A stretch of 64,000 nucleotides of DNA from VYFG01 sp965204165 (GCA_965204165.1 OZ241969.1:1054001-1118000), one strand, 5' to 3'. Shown: positions 52,432 to 63,271, counted from the stretch's first letter. A program made the numbers and translations. The notes: generated by a model not told the origin, from the letters alone.

Positions 52432-53976
52432 TCAGTGGTAATAGGAGGAGCCCCGGACATTCCCGTGATCATCCGGAAGGATGGACTCCTGGACGGGCTC
52501 CGGTTTTTTCCGGTCGAGTCCGTTCTTGAGGATCGCCTCGACGCTCCGGTACTTGAGGGTCTTCAGGTACAGGGCCCGTTTGCAGGCGGCGTTGAGCCGC
52601 TCGTTGCCGTAGGACTGGCCGAGGCGCATGATGCCGAGGCAGGCGCGGAAGGCCTGCTGGGGATGTTGGCGTGAGTCCATCATCTTCTTCACCAGCGCCG
52701 CGGTGTCAGGGCCAGCCTTTCCGGCCCATGCGACGATGCGCTCCGGGGACCATTCGCCCACCTTGCGGTGCTTCTCGGGCATGTGTTCCGAGGCAGTGGT
52801 GTGCCTGCCCCGCAGCCAGGAGCGCCGGTGGCTCGCGACCCGCTGGCCCTTGTGTAAGCATTCGACGGTGTTGCGGGTGACCCGGAGTTCGATCTCGATC
52901 CCGACGAGTGCGCAGGGAACGGAGTACCAGTGCCTGTCGAACTCGACGTGATAGTCCGTGCTGTGGACGCGGACCTTCTTCCATTCGGCGAACTCGTAGG
53001 GCTCCCGGGGCAGCGGTTTCAGGGCCGGCCTGTCAAGTTCCTCGAAGAGTTTCCGGCGGCTGCCGGGGAGCTTCTGGAACGGCTTGTTGTTGAGTTTCTC
53101 CAGCAGTTTCCCGATCTCGATGTTGACCTCCCGCAGGGAGAAGAACTGCCGGTTGCGCAGGACCGCGAGAATCCAGCGCTCTGCCAGAAGCACGCTCAAT
53201 TCCGCCTTAGCCTTCTCCCTTGGGCGCCGGACGCGCGCAGGCACCACAGCCAGGTCATGGTGCTCCGCCATTTCCTGGTAGGTGGGGTTGATCTCGGGCT
53301 CGTACCGGTGGGCCTTCGTCACCGCGGACCGCAGGTTGTCGGGCACGACGATCTCGGGACATCCACCCATCCAGGAGAAGCAGTTCTGGTGGGAGGTGAT
53401 CCAGTCTTCCAGTCCCTGGGTCCAGGTGACCTCGGCATAGGTGTAGCCCGACGCACCCAGCGCCGCCACGAAGAGCTGGGCCTGGCGTTCCTCCCCCGTG
53501 GACGGGTCGATGATCCCCACCGTCATGCCGGCGTAGTCCACGAACAGCTTCTCACCCGCCTTGTGGTCCTGCCGCATCACCAGATCCAGCTTGCCGGTCC
53601 ACTTGCGGTAGTGCCGGCAGAACCAGGAATACTCGTACCCCTCGGGGTTCTGTTCCCGGTACTCGTCCCAGAGCAATTGCAGGGTCACGCCCTTTCCCCG
53701 GAGCTCCTTTTTGATGTACACCCAGTCCGGGACCCCTCGCTTCCGGGCCAGCCGCCGGGGCGCCGGCGGTGGAAACAGGCGCCGCTCGAGATCGGCGTCG
53801 TTCAGATCATCCGGAAGTGGCCACGAAAGCCCCTCCTGGTCCAGCCGCAACAGATAGTTGCTGACCGTGGTGTGGCTGATCCTGCAGATCCTGCCGATTT
53901 CCCGGTTGCTCAGCCCTTGCTGGTTCAGCCTCAGGATTTCCTTGATTTTGCGCATGGATAGACTCTTGTGTGGCAT
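52432..53976 (-). CDS. istA: IstA transposase of IS21 copy 2
   Basis: 514 residues from ATG 53976 with the same HTH and DDE core as copy 1 and only scattered substitutions. Both genes are whole, so the element could still supply transposition functions even though its left end has been moved 3.2 kb away by the nested transposon. Confidence 0.93.
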   Translation of the reverse strand: MPHKSLSMRKIKEILRLNQQGLSNREIGRICRISHTTVSNYLLRLDQEGLSWPLPDDLNDADLERRLFPPPAPRRLARKRGVPDWVYIKKELRGKGVTLQLLWDEYREQNPEGYEYSWFCRHYRKWTGKLDLVMRQDHKAGEKLFVDYAGMTVGIIDPSTGEERQAQLFVAALGASGYTYAEVTWTQGLEDWITSHQNCFSWMGGCPEIVVPDNLRSAVTKAHRYEPEINPTYQEMAEHHDLAVVPARVRRPREKAKAELSVLLAERWILAVLRNRQFFSLREVNIEIGKLLEKLNNKPFQKLPGSRRKLFEELDRPALKPLPREPYEFAEWKKVRVHSTDYHVEFDRHWYSVPCALVGIEIELRVTRNTVECLHKGQRVASHRRSWLRGRHTTASEHMPEKHRKVGEWSPERIVAWAGKAGPDTAALVKKMMDSRQHPQQAFRACLGIMRLGQSYGNERLNAACKRALYLKTLKYRSVEAILKNGLDRKKPEPVQESILPDDHGNVRGSSYYH

Positions 53977-54162
53977 GGGTGCCTCCTCGTTGAAAAGGCG
54001 GGCACCATACCGGGTTGTCAATCATGCGTCGTTCGGCTCCGATGGGAGGGTATGCCTTGGTGAAAGTGGCAACTTTCACCGTGGAATGAGTGGCAACTTT
54101 GCCGTGGAATCGGTGGCAACTTTCAGCGTGGAATGGGTGGCAACTTTGCCGTGGAATACCCA

Positions 54163-57100
54163 CGGGTATCGTTGAATTTGCGCGGGGTACAACCGAGCGC
54201 GACGTCACCGCGCCCGACACCAGGGTCGAAGTTTGACGGGATGGTGTTGCATCTCGGCACTGTGCGGCTACCCGTTGGTGGAGTTGTTAGATTTAGCGAT
54301 ACCGGTTGGCACAACTGGTATGTCGACCCGCAATGGACCGACGGCCAGCAGGTCGCGGTGAAGCTGGAGATTCCGGTGAAGTCGCCGTGGTCGTGGCCGG
54401 ACGGAACCCGGCATCACGACAAGAACCAGATCTGGTCCACCACGATGGCGGCGAAGGCCCTCGAGCCGACGCGATGGGGCACGGACTCGTCCGGCTGCAG
54501 GACCGGTGTGTCGGGGGGCACTTGCCCCCTCGCGATGGGCGCCAACAGGTTCACTTACGCGGGCAATACCTACACCATCAGCGATTTCTATCACCGCAAC
54601 GGCACTGTGTTCGCGGGCTTGAGCTCGGGCAGCGCCGCCGCGATCACCGCTGCAAGGTCGCTGATGCTGATCGTCAAGTATCCCGCTGGCGCCGAAAGGC
54701 GGTTCCCCCTGAGGAATCTGACCGCCAGTAGCACTTCGGCCACCGCCTCCTGGCCCGTCGACGACATGCGCTGGGGCTCCTACGGTCATCCACACCCCAC
54801 CGACCCACAAAGAAACCCCGCCGTGTGGGCGAGCAACTTCGCGGTGACTCTGGCCGTGGTCGAGGTGCCGGAGCCTGTGACCGTGACCGTGACGAGCCCG
54901 GCGCCGCGCACCCACACGGTGACCGTATCGGTGCCCACGGCGGTCGCCGCGGAGACCATCATATCCCTGGGCACGTACGGCAGGGTCGGCAGCCGTGTGT
55001 GGACGGACGTGAGGGATCCCGACCTGGTAAGCCATTGCGATCCGATGGATGCGTGGGACCCGGTCTTCCTGAATTCCGATCGCAAGTATCCGATGGCCTA
55101 CATCCAGGCGGGGCAGCGGAGCACCACGTTCAACCTGTGCCTTCTCGGAGTCCCGAAGGACGTGGAGAACCAGATAATGACAAACCAGGTCACCGTGTAC
55201 CTGCCGCGGGGGAGGTCGTCGGTGACGTACGACATCAACGTCGGCAGCGCCTACGGCGGCGGGTCCGGGACCGCGGAATTCGAGGGCGGCGAGGGGCCGG
55301 GCTCCGGCGGGGAGCAGCAGGGCGACCCGCTGACGGCGGTCTTCGAGGACGTGCCGGAGGAGCATGACGGCACGGAGTTCGCGTTCCGGGTGCGTCTGAG
55401 CGAGACGGTGGGGAGTTTCAGCCGGTCGCCGCGCTTGTGGTCGTTCGCGGTGACGCAGGGCCGGGTGACGGGCGTTGAGCAGATCGGCGCCGGGCTGTGG
55501 CGGGTCACGGTGCGGCCGACGTCGCCGAGCGACGTGACGGTGACGCTCGCTGGCGGGCGGGACTGCGACGACGAGCCGTCGGGCGCGGTGTGCACGCCGG
55601 ACGGGCGGTCGCTGTCGAACACGTCGAGTGCGAGGGTCGCGGCGGGTCCGCAGCAGCAGCAGGAGGTGTTGGTCACGCCGGAGCCGGCCGACGTGCGGGT
55701 GGTGCCGGGCGACGGCAGCCTGACGGTGAACTGGACGGCGGTGGCGCACCCGCGCGTCGCTGCGGAGCGGGTGCAGCACGCGCTGCGCTGGAGCCAGGAG
55801 GCGGGCGTGTGGGCCAACCCGTCGGGCAACAACGGCGTTGCCGTGGAGGCCGGTGTGAACGGCTACACCATCACCGGGCTGAGGAACGGCGTGGCGACCG
55901 GGGTGTTCGTGCGCGCCTTCGTGGGCCGGCTGCGGTCGGAGCGCAGCGAGCACTCGAGCGGGTGGGTCCGGGTGAAGGGCGAGCAGACGACGCCGCGGGC
56001 GGCAACCCAGACCGTGGCGGTAGAGTTCGGCAAGGTCCCGGCGGAGCATGACGGGCGGACGGCGTTCGCGCTGGACGTGCAGTCGGGCTCGGAGCCCGCT
56101 CCCGACGCGTTCAAGGTGACGGCCGGGAAGGTGACGGGCGTGGAGCCGCTGGACCCGGTGCTGTGGCGGGTGCGCGTCAAGCCGGAGTCCTGGAAGGACG
56201 TGAAGATCGCGCTCGGCGGGGCGTCGGCGAAGGTCCGGGGCCCGGCGCGCATCCGGGCCCAGGACGCGCGGGCGAAGGAAGGCAAGGACGCGAGCCTCGA
56301 CTTCGCGGTGACGCTGAGCCGCGCGGCGTCGGGCGCGGTCTCGGTGGACTACGCGACCGCCGACGGCACGGCCACGGCGGGCGAGGACTACACGGCGACG
56401 TCGGGCACCCTGACCTTCGCGGCGGGCGAGACGGCGAAGACGGTGAGCGTGGCGATCCTCGACGACGCCATCGACGAGGGCAAGGAGACGTTCGGGCTGA
56501 AGCTCTCGAACCCGCGGGGGGCGTACCTGCGCAAGATCCACCGCGAGGCGAAGGGGGTCGTCAGGAACGACGACGAGCTGCAGCGGGCGTGGCTGTCGCG
56601 GTTCGGGCGCACGGCGGGGAGCCACGTGGCGGACGCGGTGTCCGGCAGGCTGGAGGGCGACCTCGCGCCGGGGACCCACGCGACGCTGGCGGGCCAGCCC
56701 CTGGACCTGTCGGGCGGGGAGGACGGCGATCCGCTGATGGACGTGCTGACGGGCCTTGCGCAGCGTTCCGGTTCGCCGGCGCAGGCGGACGATCATGATC
56801 CGTTCGCGCGGCTCGGCGCCGGGGACCGCTGGAATGATTCCGGCCTTGCGGGAACAGCAGGAAACACGGGCAAGATCTCGATGACGGGCCGCGAAATGCT
56901 GCTGGGCAGTTCGTTCCACACGGCGGGCCGGATGGACGGCTCGGGCCCGGGCCTCGCGGCCTGGGGCCGGGTGGCGCATGGCGGGTTCGACGGCGAGCGG
57001 GCTTCCGACAGCGGCCGCCTCGGCATCGACGGCGAGGTGACGACGGGGACCCTGGGGACGGACGCCGACTGGGGCCGGATGCTGGCCGGGGTGGCGATCG

Positions 57101-58110
57101 GCCTGAGCGAGGGCGAGGGCACGTTCGACGACTCCGGCGCCCAGACGGGGGCGAAGGGCAGCCTGGAGAGCGCGATGACCACGGTGAGCCCCTACGGCCG
57201 CTACGAAATCACGGACCGGGTGTCGGCCTGGGGCCTGGTGGGCTGGGGCACCGGCGACATGGCGATCACGTTCGACGACGGCACGGCCCCGGTGAGGACG
57301 GACCTGTCGATGCGGATGGGCGCCCTGGGGGCCCGGGGCGCGCTGCTGGAGCAGGGCGGGAAAGACGGAAAATACGGGAAAGGCGGCATGGACCTCGCGC
57401 TGAAGGCGGACGCGCTGTACGTGCGGACGGACTCCGCCACGGCCGCGAACTCCGTGGCGACTGAAGCGAAAACAAACCGGGTGCGGGTGCTGCTGGAGGG
57501 CGGGCGGACGTTCTGGCTCGATGAAGGCAGGACGCTCCGGCCCGTGCTGGAACTGGGCCTTCGCCATGACGGCGGGGACGCGGAGACGGGGACGGGCGTG
57601 GAGATCGGCGCGGGCGTGAGCTACGCCGACCCGGCCACGGGCCTGTCGCTGGAGGCGAAGGCGCGGATGCTGGCGTCCCACGCGGACTCGGATTATGAAG
57701 AGTGGGGCGCGTCGGCGACGGTGCGGCTGGACCCGGGCGAGCGTGGCCGGGGGCTGTCGTTCAGCCTGTCGCCGACCTTCGGGACGCCTTCGGGTTCGGC
57801 GGACCGTCTGTGGGGCGCGAGGGACGCGCGGGAGCTGGCGCCTGGAGGTGAGTTCGATGCCGGCCGCGGTCTCCGGGCCGAGGCGGGCTACGGGATTGCG
57901 GTGTCGGGGGGCCGGTACACGGGCACGCCGAACGTGGGCTATGGCGCGTCGGACGGCGGGGCGACCGACTGGCGCGTGGGCTGGCGGCTGGAGCCGGTCC
58001 GCACGGAAGGGCCGCGCATCGGTCTCAGCCTGGACGCGGTGCGGAACGAGCCCTCCAATGGCGACGCCGCGAAGCACGGCGTGCTGCTGAGGGGCGTGGT
58101 CCGCTGGTAG
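54163..58110 (+). pseudogene. Autotransporter, 3' part: passenger, Calx-beta and beta-barrel
   Basis: Continuation of the gene split by IS21 copy 2. It has a second passenger module (CPLAMGANRFTYAGNTYTIS, FYHRNGTVFAG), a fibronectin III-like domain (VVPGDGSLTVNWTAVA), a Calx-beta domain (SVDYATADGTATAGEDY, FAAGETAKTVSVAILDD) and a ~300-residue C-terminal autotransporter barrel (GREMLLGSSFHTAG, AAWGRVAHGGFDG) ending in LLRGVVRW, with the terminal aromatic expected of outer-membrane proteins. In the current arrangement an ATG in the IS end (54133) opens the frame but gives no signal peptide, so the product could not be exported. Confidence 0.88.
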
Positions 58111-58537
58111 TCCGGACATGGCGGGGCGCCGCCGGCGCCCTGCCGGTCCTGCGCGTCAGGCCCCGGTGATGCCGAAATACGGGGCGTGTGCGGAAACGGG
58201 TTTTTCCGGCTCAGGGCGAACCGGACCGTCTTCCGGTCAGGGGTGTGGTGTTCGGCGCACTCCATCGTCCGGCGACAGCCGCGCGCCCGGGTCAGCCCCG
58301 TGTTGTGGACGCCCGGATGCGTTTCGATGACGGCGTCGGTGGCGGCCGCCGGGGAATCCGGCGAATTCAACCGGATGGGCGGGACGATCAGGACAGACCG
58401 TAGACTATGTCCCCACGGACCTGGTTTCAGGGGTCCTCCGGAGTGGCAAACATGGCCGGACATGACCATTTCCGGGTGGACGCGGCCATGATTCCACGGC
58501 GGCTTGACCACCCCGGAGCAGGATTCAGAACTCAGAC
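58111..58537. other. Intergenic stretch with hairpin after the autotransporter
   Basis: GGGCGCC (58124-58130) and GGCGCCC (58134-58140) form a tight GC hairpin 13 bp after the stop but lack a U-tract, so a terminator role is uncertain. The remaining ~400 bp shows no supported gene on either strand. Confidence 0.4.
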
Positions 58538-60100
58538 TCAGGCAGGGACCACATTGACCGCCGCCGGGCTCCGGTCCCTGCCGAAGGCCACGCCGATCAG
58601 GTGGACCGGTTCGTTCCGGTCCCGGTATTTTTCGGCATAGCCCTTTTCACGGATCTGTTCGATGGCCTGCCGGGCGGCGGCGTCCCGGTCGTCCTCCCCG
58701 TCGGCCATCTTGAATTCGAACACGAACACCTGGCCGCCGTGGAGCACCGCCATGTCCGCCCGGCCCCTGCTCGATGAATCCTCCACCCGGAGGTCCAGGC
58801 CGATGGTGCGAAAACAGGCGTACAGCATGCCGGCGTACCAGGCCTCGTAGCGGGCGGGACCGTTGCTGCCCTGCCACTGGTAGGGGATTCCGGAGAAGAA
58901 TGACCTGAGCCGGTCAGCGAAACCCTCGAAGTCGTTGGCCACCAGCAGGCGGCCGAGTTCCTTGCCGCTGTCGGACACCTCCTTGCCCTGCCGGCCCAGA
59001 TAACCCAGCAGCCCCTGGTTCAGGCTCTGGCGAACCTCGAGGTTGGGATAGTCGAGGGTGTAGAAGGTCTGGACGCCGTCCTGCTCCATCTCCGTAATCG
59101 TCAGGTAACCGGTCTGGAACAGGAGGGCATCGATGCTGATGTGCTCGATATCGAAATTGGATACCAGTTCTTCGTCAGTTACCCGGTCTTCCAGTTCCAG
59201 CGGGCTGACTTCGCGTTCCATCATGATCCGGAACAGGAAGGCGGGAGAGCCGGTCTCGAACCAGTGGGGCTTGAACCGGCGTTTCCGGAACAGGAGCAAC
59301 AGGTCGAACGGGTTGTAGAGTTTCTCGTCCCCGAGCCAGTGGTAGCCGTTGTACCATTCCCGGATCTTGTCCCGGTCCAGTCCCGGGAGTTCCGGGGTGA
59401 ACACCGTATCGAGATCATCATCGGTGTAGCCGCAGATGGTGGCGAATTCCGGATCGAGGCTGATGTTGTCCAGGTTGTTGAGACCGGAAAAGAGGCTCAC
59501 ACGGGAGAACATGCTCACCCCAGTGACAAGGACGAAACGGACGTCACGGGCACTGTCCTTGATGATGCCGTAGAACCCCCGCAGATAGTCCCGGTTCGCG
59601 GCGGCTATTTCGGGTCGGTCGATGACATCGAGGATCGGCTTGTCGTATTCGTCTACCAGAACTACCACCTGTTGGCCGGTGGTTTGGTGTAGACGGTTCA
59701 GAAGGTGTCGCAAACGTTCCGGGCCTGCCAATGAAGATTGTGTCGGTTCAAGGCCTGCATTGCTTTCCGTGATCGTCAGTTGATTGATGATGCTTTGTTC
59801 GAGGTCCCCGGGTTCGTCGTATTTTCCGCCGAAGCTGATTCGCACCACCGGATGCCGGATGGACCAGTCCCATCGGTCGTGAATGTGGAGCCCCCGGAAC
59901 AGTGGCTCGTTGGCCTCGAAAAGCTCCCGAAGGGTATCCACCAGGAGGCTCTTGCCGAACCGGCGCGGCCGGGACAGGAAGTAGAAATCCCCCGCTTCGA
60001 CCAGCCGCCTGATATGGGGCGTCTTGTCGACGTAGTAGCAGTCCTGTTCCCGTATTCTCCGGAAGGACTGAATGCCGATGGGGAGCTGGCGGGGGGTCAT
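58538..60100 (-). CDS. AAA-ATPase-like / PD-(D/E)XK nuclease-superfamily protein
   Basis: A 520-residue two-domain protein. The N-terminal AAA-ATPase-like domain opens MTPRQLPIGIQSFRRIREQD, with a P-loop-like SRPRRFGKSLLVDTL and Walker-B-like VVVLVDEYDKPILD. The C-terminal PD-(D/E)XK-type domain has SSSRGRADMAVLHGGQ and VFVFEFKMADG (D...E-x-K). Such proteins are abundant, often multicopy, in host-associated bacteria, and their role is unsettled (nuclease or defence suggested). A 16-codon remnant of a second family member lies at 43382-43429. Confidence 0.88.
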   Translation of the reverse strand: MTPRQLPIGIQSFRRIREQDCYYVDKTPHIRRLVEAGDFYFLSRPRRFGKSLLVDTLRELFEANEPLFRGLHIHDRWDWSIRHPVVRISFGGKYDEPGDLEQSIINQLTITESNAGLEPTQSSLAGPERLRHLLNRLHQTTGQQVVVLVDEYDKPILDVIDRPEIAAANRDYLRGFYGIIKDSARDVRFVLVTGVSMFSRVSLFSGLNNLDNISLDPEFATICGYTDDDLDTVFTPELPGLDRDKIREWYNGYHWLGDEKLYNPFDLLLLFRKRRFKPHWFETGSPAFLFRIMMEREVSPLELEDRVTDEELVSNFDIEHISIDALLFQTGYLTITEMEQDGVQTFYTLDYPNLEVRQSLNQGLLGYLGRQGKEVSDSGKELGRLLVANDFEGFADRLRSFFSGIPYQWQGSNGPARYEAWYAGMLYACFRTIGLDLRVEDSSSRGRADMAVLHGGQVFVFEFKMADGEDDRDAAARQAIEQIREKGYAEKYRDRNEPVHLIGVAFGRDRSPAAVNVVPA

Positions 60101-60228
60101 TGTTAATGACTCGAGGGTATATTCGAAATCATAACATGGTCAGGAAGGCTCTACGGGGGGTGCTGTGGTTGGTCGGATTTGGTCAGGAAGACAAGGCGGC
60201 AGCGTTGTGCCGGAATCGCCATCCTGAA

Positions 60229-61449
60229 TCAGTGGCCGATCAGTGCGTCGATCCTGTCAGCAACTCTTTGTGCCGGCTCGCGGAGTTGTTCAACCGTCCA
60301 GTCTGCTGCATAGCCTTCGGTGACATCCGTAGGACGGGCGTGGTTCACCAGCCGTTTTGTCAGTGAGCGCGGCAACATCAGTTCCCGTTCGGCTACGGAG
60401 ATGAAAGCGTTGCGCAGTCCGTGGAACCAGAATTTGACACCGCCGACCCCGGTTATCTGTTCATGATGTTTCTGGAGTTCCTCGACATGGCCCGAGGCGC
60501 TGGTCAGTGAAGGGAACACCCAACCGCCAAGATGTTCAGGAAAGGTGGTGCAGTCGGTCTGACGACGAATCAGGATTGCCCGCAACTGGTGCGTGATCGG
60601 CAACTCCAGCGGTTCTCCGGACTTGGTTTCCTCAACGCGGAACAGTCCCGCTTCCAGGTCCACCCGGTCCCAATGCAGTGACATGATTTCTCCACGGCGC
60701 ATGCCGGTGTAGATACCGAAGAGCAGGAGGTCCTGGTGTACCGGATTGTCCACTGCCTCGCGGATGCCGCGATACCAGCATGGCAGCACTTCTGACGGAG
60801 AGGATATCCGCCGCCGTTTCTTGGCATGGTACCGTCCACCCCCTGCGAGCCACATTTCTACGGGATTGCGCAGTCCCTCGTGGTCCACGCAGGGCCGGCG
60901 GTAGACCGAGCGCAGGAAAGACAGGCACTGATTGGCCGGCACCTTGCCATGGCGCCTGGTTATGAAGTGGAAACGGGCCTCGACGTCTCGACGGGTGATT
61001 GAATCGAGGGAGCGGGAGCGCCAGTCGCCGAGATAGAGGTCCGCATAGCGACGATAGGCGCGCCGGGTTTCATCCGCCCGATTGGGGTCCGAGTTGATGT
61101 ATTCGTTGCAGGTATCTCCGAGAGTAGGCAGGCTGCGTACGTTGGCCCGCTCTTTGGCAGGATCGTCACCACCTGCAACCCGCCCCAGCAGTTCCTGGGC
61201 CGCGCGCCGTGCCTGATCTGGAGTCACTTGGCCATGGCGTCCAATGACCAGACGCTTGTTGGGTGCATTGCGGCCACCGGCTCCGGCACGGTAGTTGACG
61301 ATGAAGGAACGCAGCCCCGAAGGCTGGACGCGGCAGCCGAAGCCGGATAGTCTGTCGTCCCACGCGATCCAGGGCTTGTCTGCAGGTTGGAGTGCTTCGA
61401 CGGAGCTTTTGTTGAGGGTGATCTTTACCCTTGCGGTTCGTTTTTTCAT
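60229..61449 (-). CDS. Tyrosine-type integrase of a genomic island
   Basis: A 406-residue integrase with an N-terminal Arm-binding domain (KPWIAWDDRLSGFGCRVQPSG) and a tyrosine recombinase domain: GIYTGMRRGEIMSLHW (Arg), FWFHGLRNAFIS (His-x-x-Arg) and DVTEGYAAD (nucleophilic Tyr). I chose ATG 61449 (MKKRTARVKITLN); the frame is open further up. It sits at the right edge of the mobile region, reading away from the truncated aldolase, as island integrases next to an att site do. Confidence 0.88.
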   Translation of the reverse strand: MKKRTARVKITLNKSSVEALQPADKPWIAWDDRLSGFGCRVQPSGLRSFIVNYRAGAGGRNAPNKRLVIGRHGQVTPDQARRAAQELLGRVAGGDDPAKERANVRSLPTLGDTCNEYINSDPNRADETRRAYRRYADLYLGDWRSRSLDSITRRDVEARFHFITRRHGKVPANQCLSFLRSVYRRPCVDHEGLRNPVEMWLAGGGRYHAKKRRRISSPSEVLPCWYRGIREAVDNPVHQDLLLFGIYTGMRRGEIMSLHWDRVDLEAGLFRVEETKSGEPLELPITHQLRAILIRRQTDCTTFPEHLGGWVFPSLTSASGHVEELQKHHEQITGVGGVKFWFHGLRNAFISVAERELMLPRSLTKRLVNHARPTDVTEGYAADWTVEQLREPAQRVADRIDALIGH

Positions 61450-61620
61450 GGAAGGAAGCATATTCAGCCGGGTCAGGAAAATCAACCCCTGTATCAACAC
61501 CGCAGAGTAAAGAGGTGCGTTATTCAAGGAACTTCTGGCGTAGGCAGAAATACAAAATATGACATAACATGCTAATTTATATTGATAATGTCATCTCTAT
61601 CTCACTAATTCGTATTTTAG
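61450..61620. other. Probable island right junction (att region)
   Basis: About 170 bp, A+T-rich, between the integrase start and the point where aldolase homology begins (61621). It contains short imperfect dyads around ATGCTAATTTATATTGATAA. The duplicate core was not found in the window, so the exact junction is not defined. Confidence 0.5.
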
Positions 61621-62163
61621 GCAGAGAGGTTCCTGATCACCCCGTCGGGAGTGGCGTATGAGCGCATGCGGCCGGAAGACATGGTGCAGATGGATCTCGA
61701 GGGCCAATCTGCAGGGGAGCAGAGGCCTTCCAGTGAATGGCGGATGCACTGTGATATCTACCGGACACGGCCGGAAGCCGGGGCGGTGGTGCATGCGCAT
61801 CCCACTTTCTGTACCGCCCTGTCCTGCCTGAGAAAGGGTATTCCGCCGTTCCACTACATGGTGGCGGTTGCCGGAGGATCGGACATCCGCTGTTCGGGCT
61901 ATGCCCTGTTCGGTACCCAGGCCCTGTCCGATGCCATGCTGGCGGCGCTGGAAGGGCGGCGCGCCTGTCTACTCGGAACCCATGGAATGATCTGTTTCCA
62001 CGATGACCTCGACCGGGCGCTCAATCTTTCCATCGAGGTGGAAACGCTGGCCAGGCAGTACTGGCATGCCTGCCGGATCGGGGAGCCGGTGTTGCTGTCG
62101 GAAGCGGAAATGGCGGAAGTCATCATGCAGTTCGGCGATTACGGCCAGCAGTCGTCGAGGTGA
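61621..62163 (+). pseudogene. Class II aldolase (Ald2/fuculose-type), 5' truncated
   Basis: The frame enters after a TAG at 61618 with AERFLITPSGVAYERMRPED, which in intact homologues lies about 40 residues into the protein; the upstream GN(I/V)S phosphate-binding loop is absent. The rest is conserved: catalytic Glu in SSEWRMH, zinc ligands in VVHAHPTF and LLGTHGMI. The gene adjoins mtnA, an arrangement of the DHAP shunt that cleaves 5-(methylthio)ribulose or 5-deoxyribulose phosphate. An ATG at 61657 could start a shortened product, but loss of the phosphate loop makes activity doubtful. Confidence 0.82.
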
Positions 62164-62170
62164 CCCCAAG

Positions 62171-63271
62171 GTGAAGGTCGACGGCGTACCCTACCGCACC
62201 ATCTGGCTGCACAGCGACGGCTGGTCGGTCAACGTGATCGACCAGACGCGCCTGCCCCATGCCTTCGAGATCGCCAACCTGCGGTGCATGGATCAGGCCT
62301 GTGAGGCGATCCGGACCATGGTGGTGCGGGGTGCGCCCCTGATCGGCGCGACGGCCGCCTACGGGATGTATCTCGCCCTGCGCCGGGATGCCTCGGACGG
62401 GGCCATGGCCGCGGCCTGCTCGGAACTGCTCGCAACCCGGCCCACCGCCGTGAACCTGCGCTGGGCCCTGGACCGCATGCTGGAGGCCCTTTCGCCGGTG
62501 CCGCCCTCGGAGCGGGTGGACCGCACCCGTCTGCTGTGCGGTGAAATCGCGGACGAGGATGTCAGGACCTGCGAAGCCATCGGGCGGCATGGCCTGGAGA
62601 TCATTCGTGAATTCCACGAAGCCAAGGATCCCGGGGAGCCGGTCAACATCCTGACCCACTGCAATGCCGGCTGGCTGGCAACGGTGGACTGGGGCACGGC
62701 CACTGCGCCGGTATACATGGCCCACGATGCCGGAATTCCGGTGCATGTCTGGGTGGACGAGACGCGGCCCAGGAACCAGGGCGCCGGACTGACAGCCTGG
62801 GAACTGGGTATGCACGGTGTCCCGCATACCCTGGTGGTGGACAATGCCGGCGGCCACCTGATGCAGCACGGCATGGTGGACCTGTGCATGGTGGGGACCG
62901 ACCGCACCACGCGCACCGGGGATGTCTGCAACAAGGTCGGCACCTATCTGAAAGCGCTTGCCGCATGGGACAACGGAGTGCCGTTCCATGTCTGCCTGCC
63001 CGGCACCACGATCGACTGGTCCATCTCCGACGGCATCGGCGAAGTGCCCATCGAACAAAGGGACGGCAGCGAGGTCACGCTTATCTCCGGGACATTGCCC
63101 GATGGCGGAGTTGCCACGGTCAGCATTGCGCCGGGAAGCACGCCGGCGGCCAATTACGCCTTTGACGTGACGCCCGCCAGGCTGATCGATTCATTGATCA
63201 CCGAGCGGGGCGTCGTGTCCCCGGATGAAAATGCCCTCGCCGGCCTGTTCCACGAGGACGCCGACGGATAA
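62171..63271 (+). CDS. mtnA: Methylthioribose-1-phosphate isomerase
   Basis: A 366-residue MtnA of the eIF2B-alpha-like fold that converts methylthioribose-1-phosphate (or 5-deoxyribose-1-phosphate) to the ribulose form. Key stretches are TMVVRGAPLIGATAAYGM, LTHCNAGWLATVDWGTA (catalytic Cys), VDETRPRNQGAGLTAWEL and GTDRTTRTGDVCNKVGTY (catalytic Asp). GTG 62171, 7 bp after the aldolase, gives the standard N-terminus. Confidence 0.95.
   Translation: MKVDGVPYRTIWLHSDGWSVNVIDQTRLPHAFEIANLRCMDQACEAIRTMVVRGAPLIGATAAYGMYLALRRDASDGAMAAACSELLATRPTAVNLRWALDRMLEALSPVPPSERVDRTRLLCGEIADEDVRTCEAIGRHGLEIIREFHEAKDPGEPVNILTHCNAGWLATVDWGTATAPVYMAHDAGIPVHVWVDETRPRNQGAGLTAWELGMHGVPHTLVVDNAGGHLMQHGMVDLCMVGTDRTTRTGDVCNKVGTYLKALAAWDNGVPFHVCLPGTTIDWSISDGIGEVPIEQRDGSEVTLISGTLPDGGVATVSIAPGSTPAANYAFDVTPARLIDSLITERGVVSPDENALAGLFHEDADG

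Larger units (their letters stand above)
48050..54162 (-). mobile_element. IS21-family element, copy 2, with nested IS1595 transposon
   Basis: Ends TGGCTATTCC (48050) and GGAATACCCA (54162) are the same as copy 1. It is flanked by a 7-bp target duplication CGGGTAT (48043-48049 and 54163-54169). Without the 3,182-bp inner transposon and its 8-bp duplication the element is 2,923 bp, exactly the length of copy 1. The nearly identical sequence and clean duplication point to recent transposition into the autotransporter gene. Confidence 0.95.

Noticed and set aside
54268..58119. A 1,283-codon open frame antisense to the autotransporter
   Set aside because: Product is Arg/Pro/His-rich with no domain; it is the expected stop-free antisense frame of a very G+C-rich gene with strong third-position bias.
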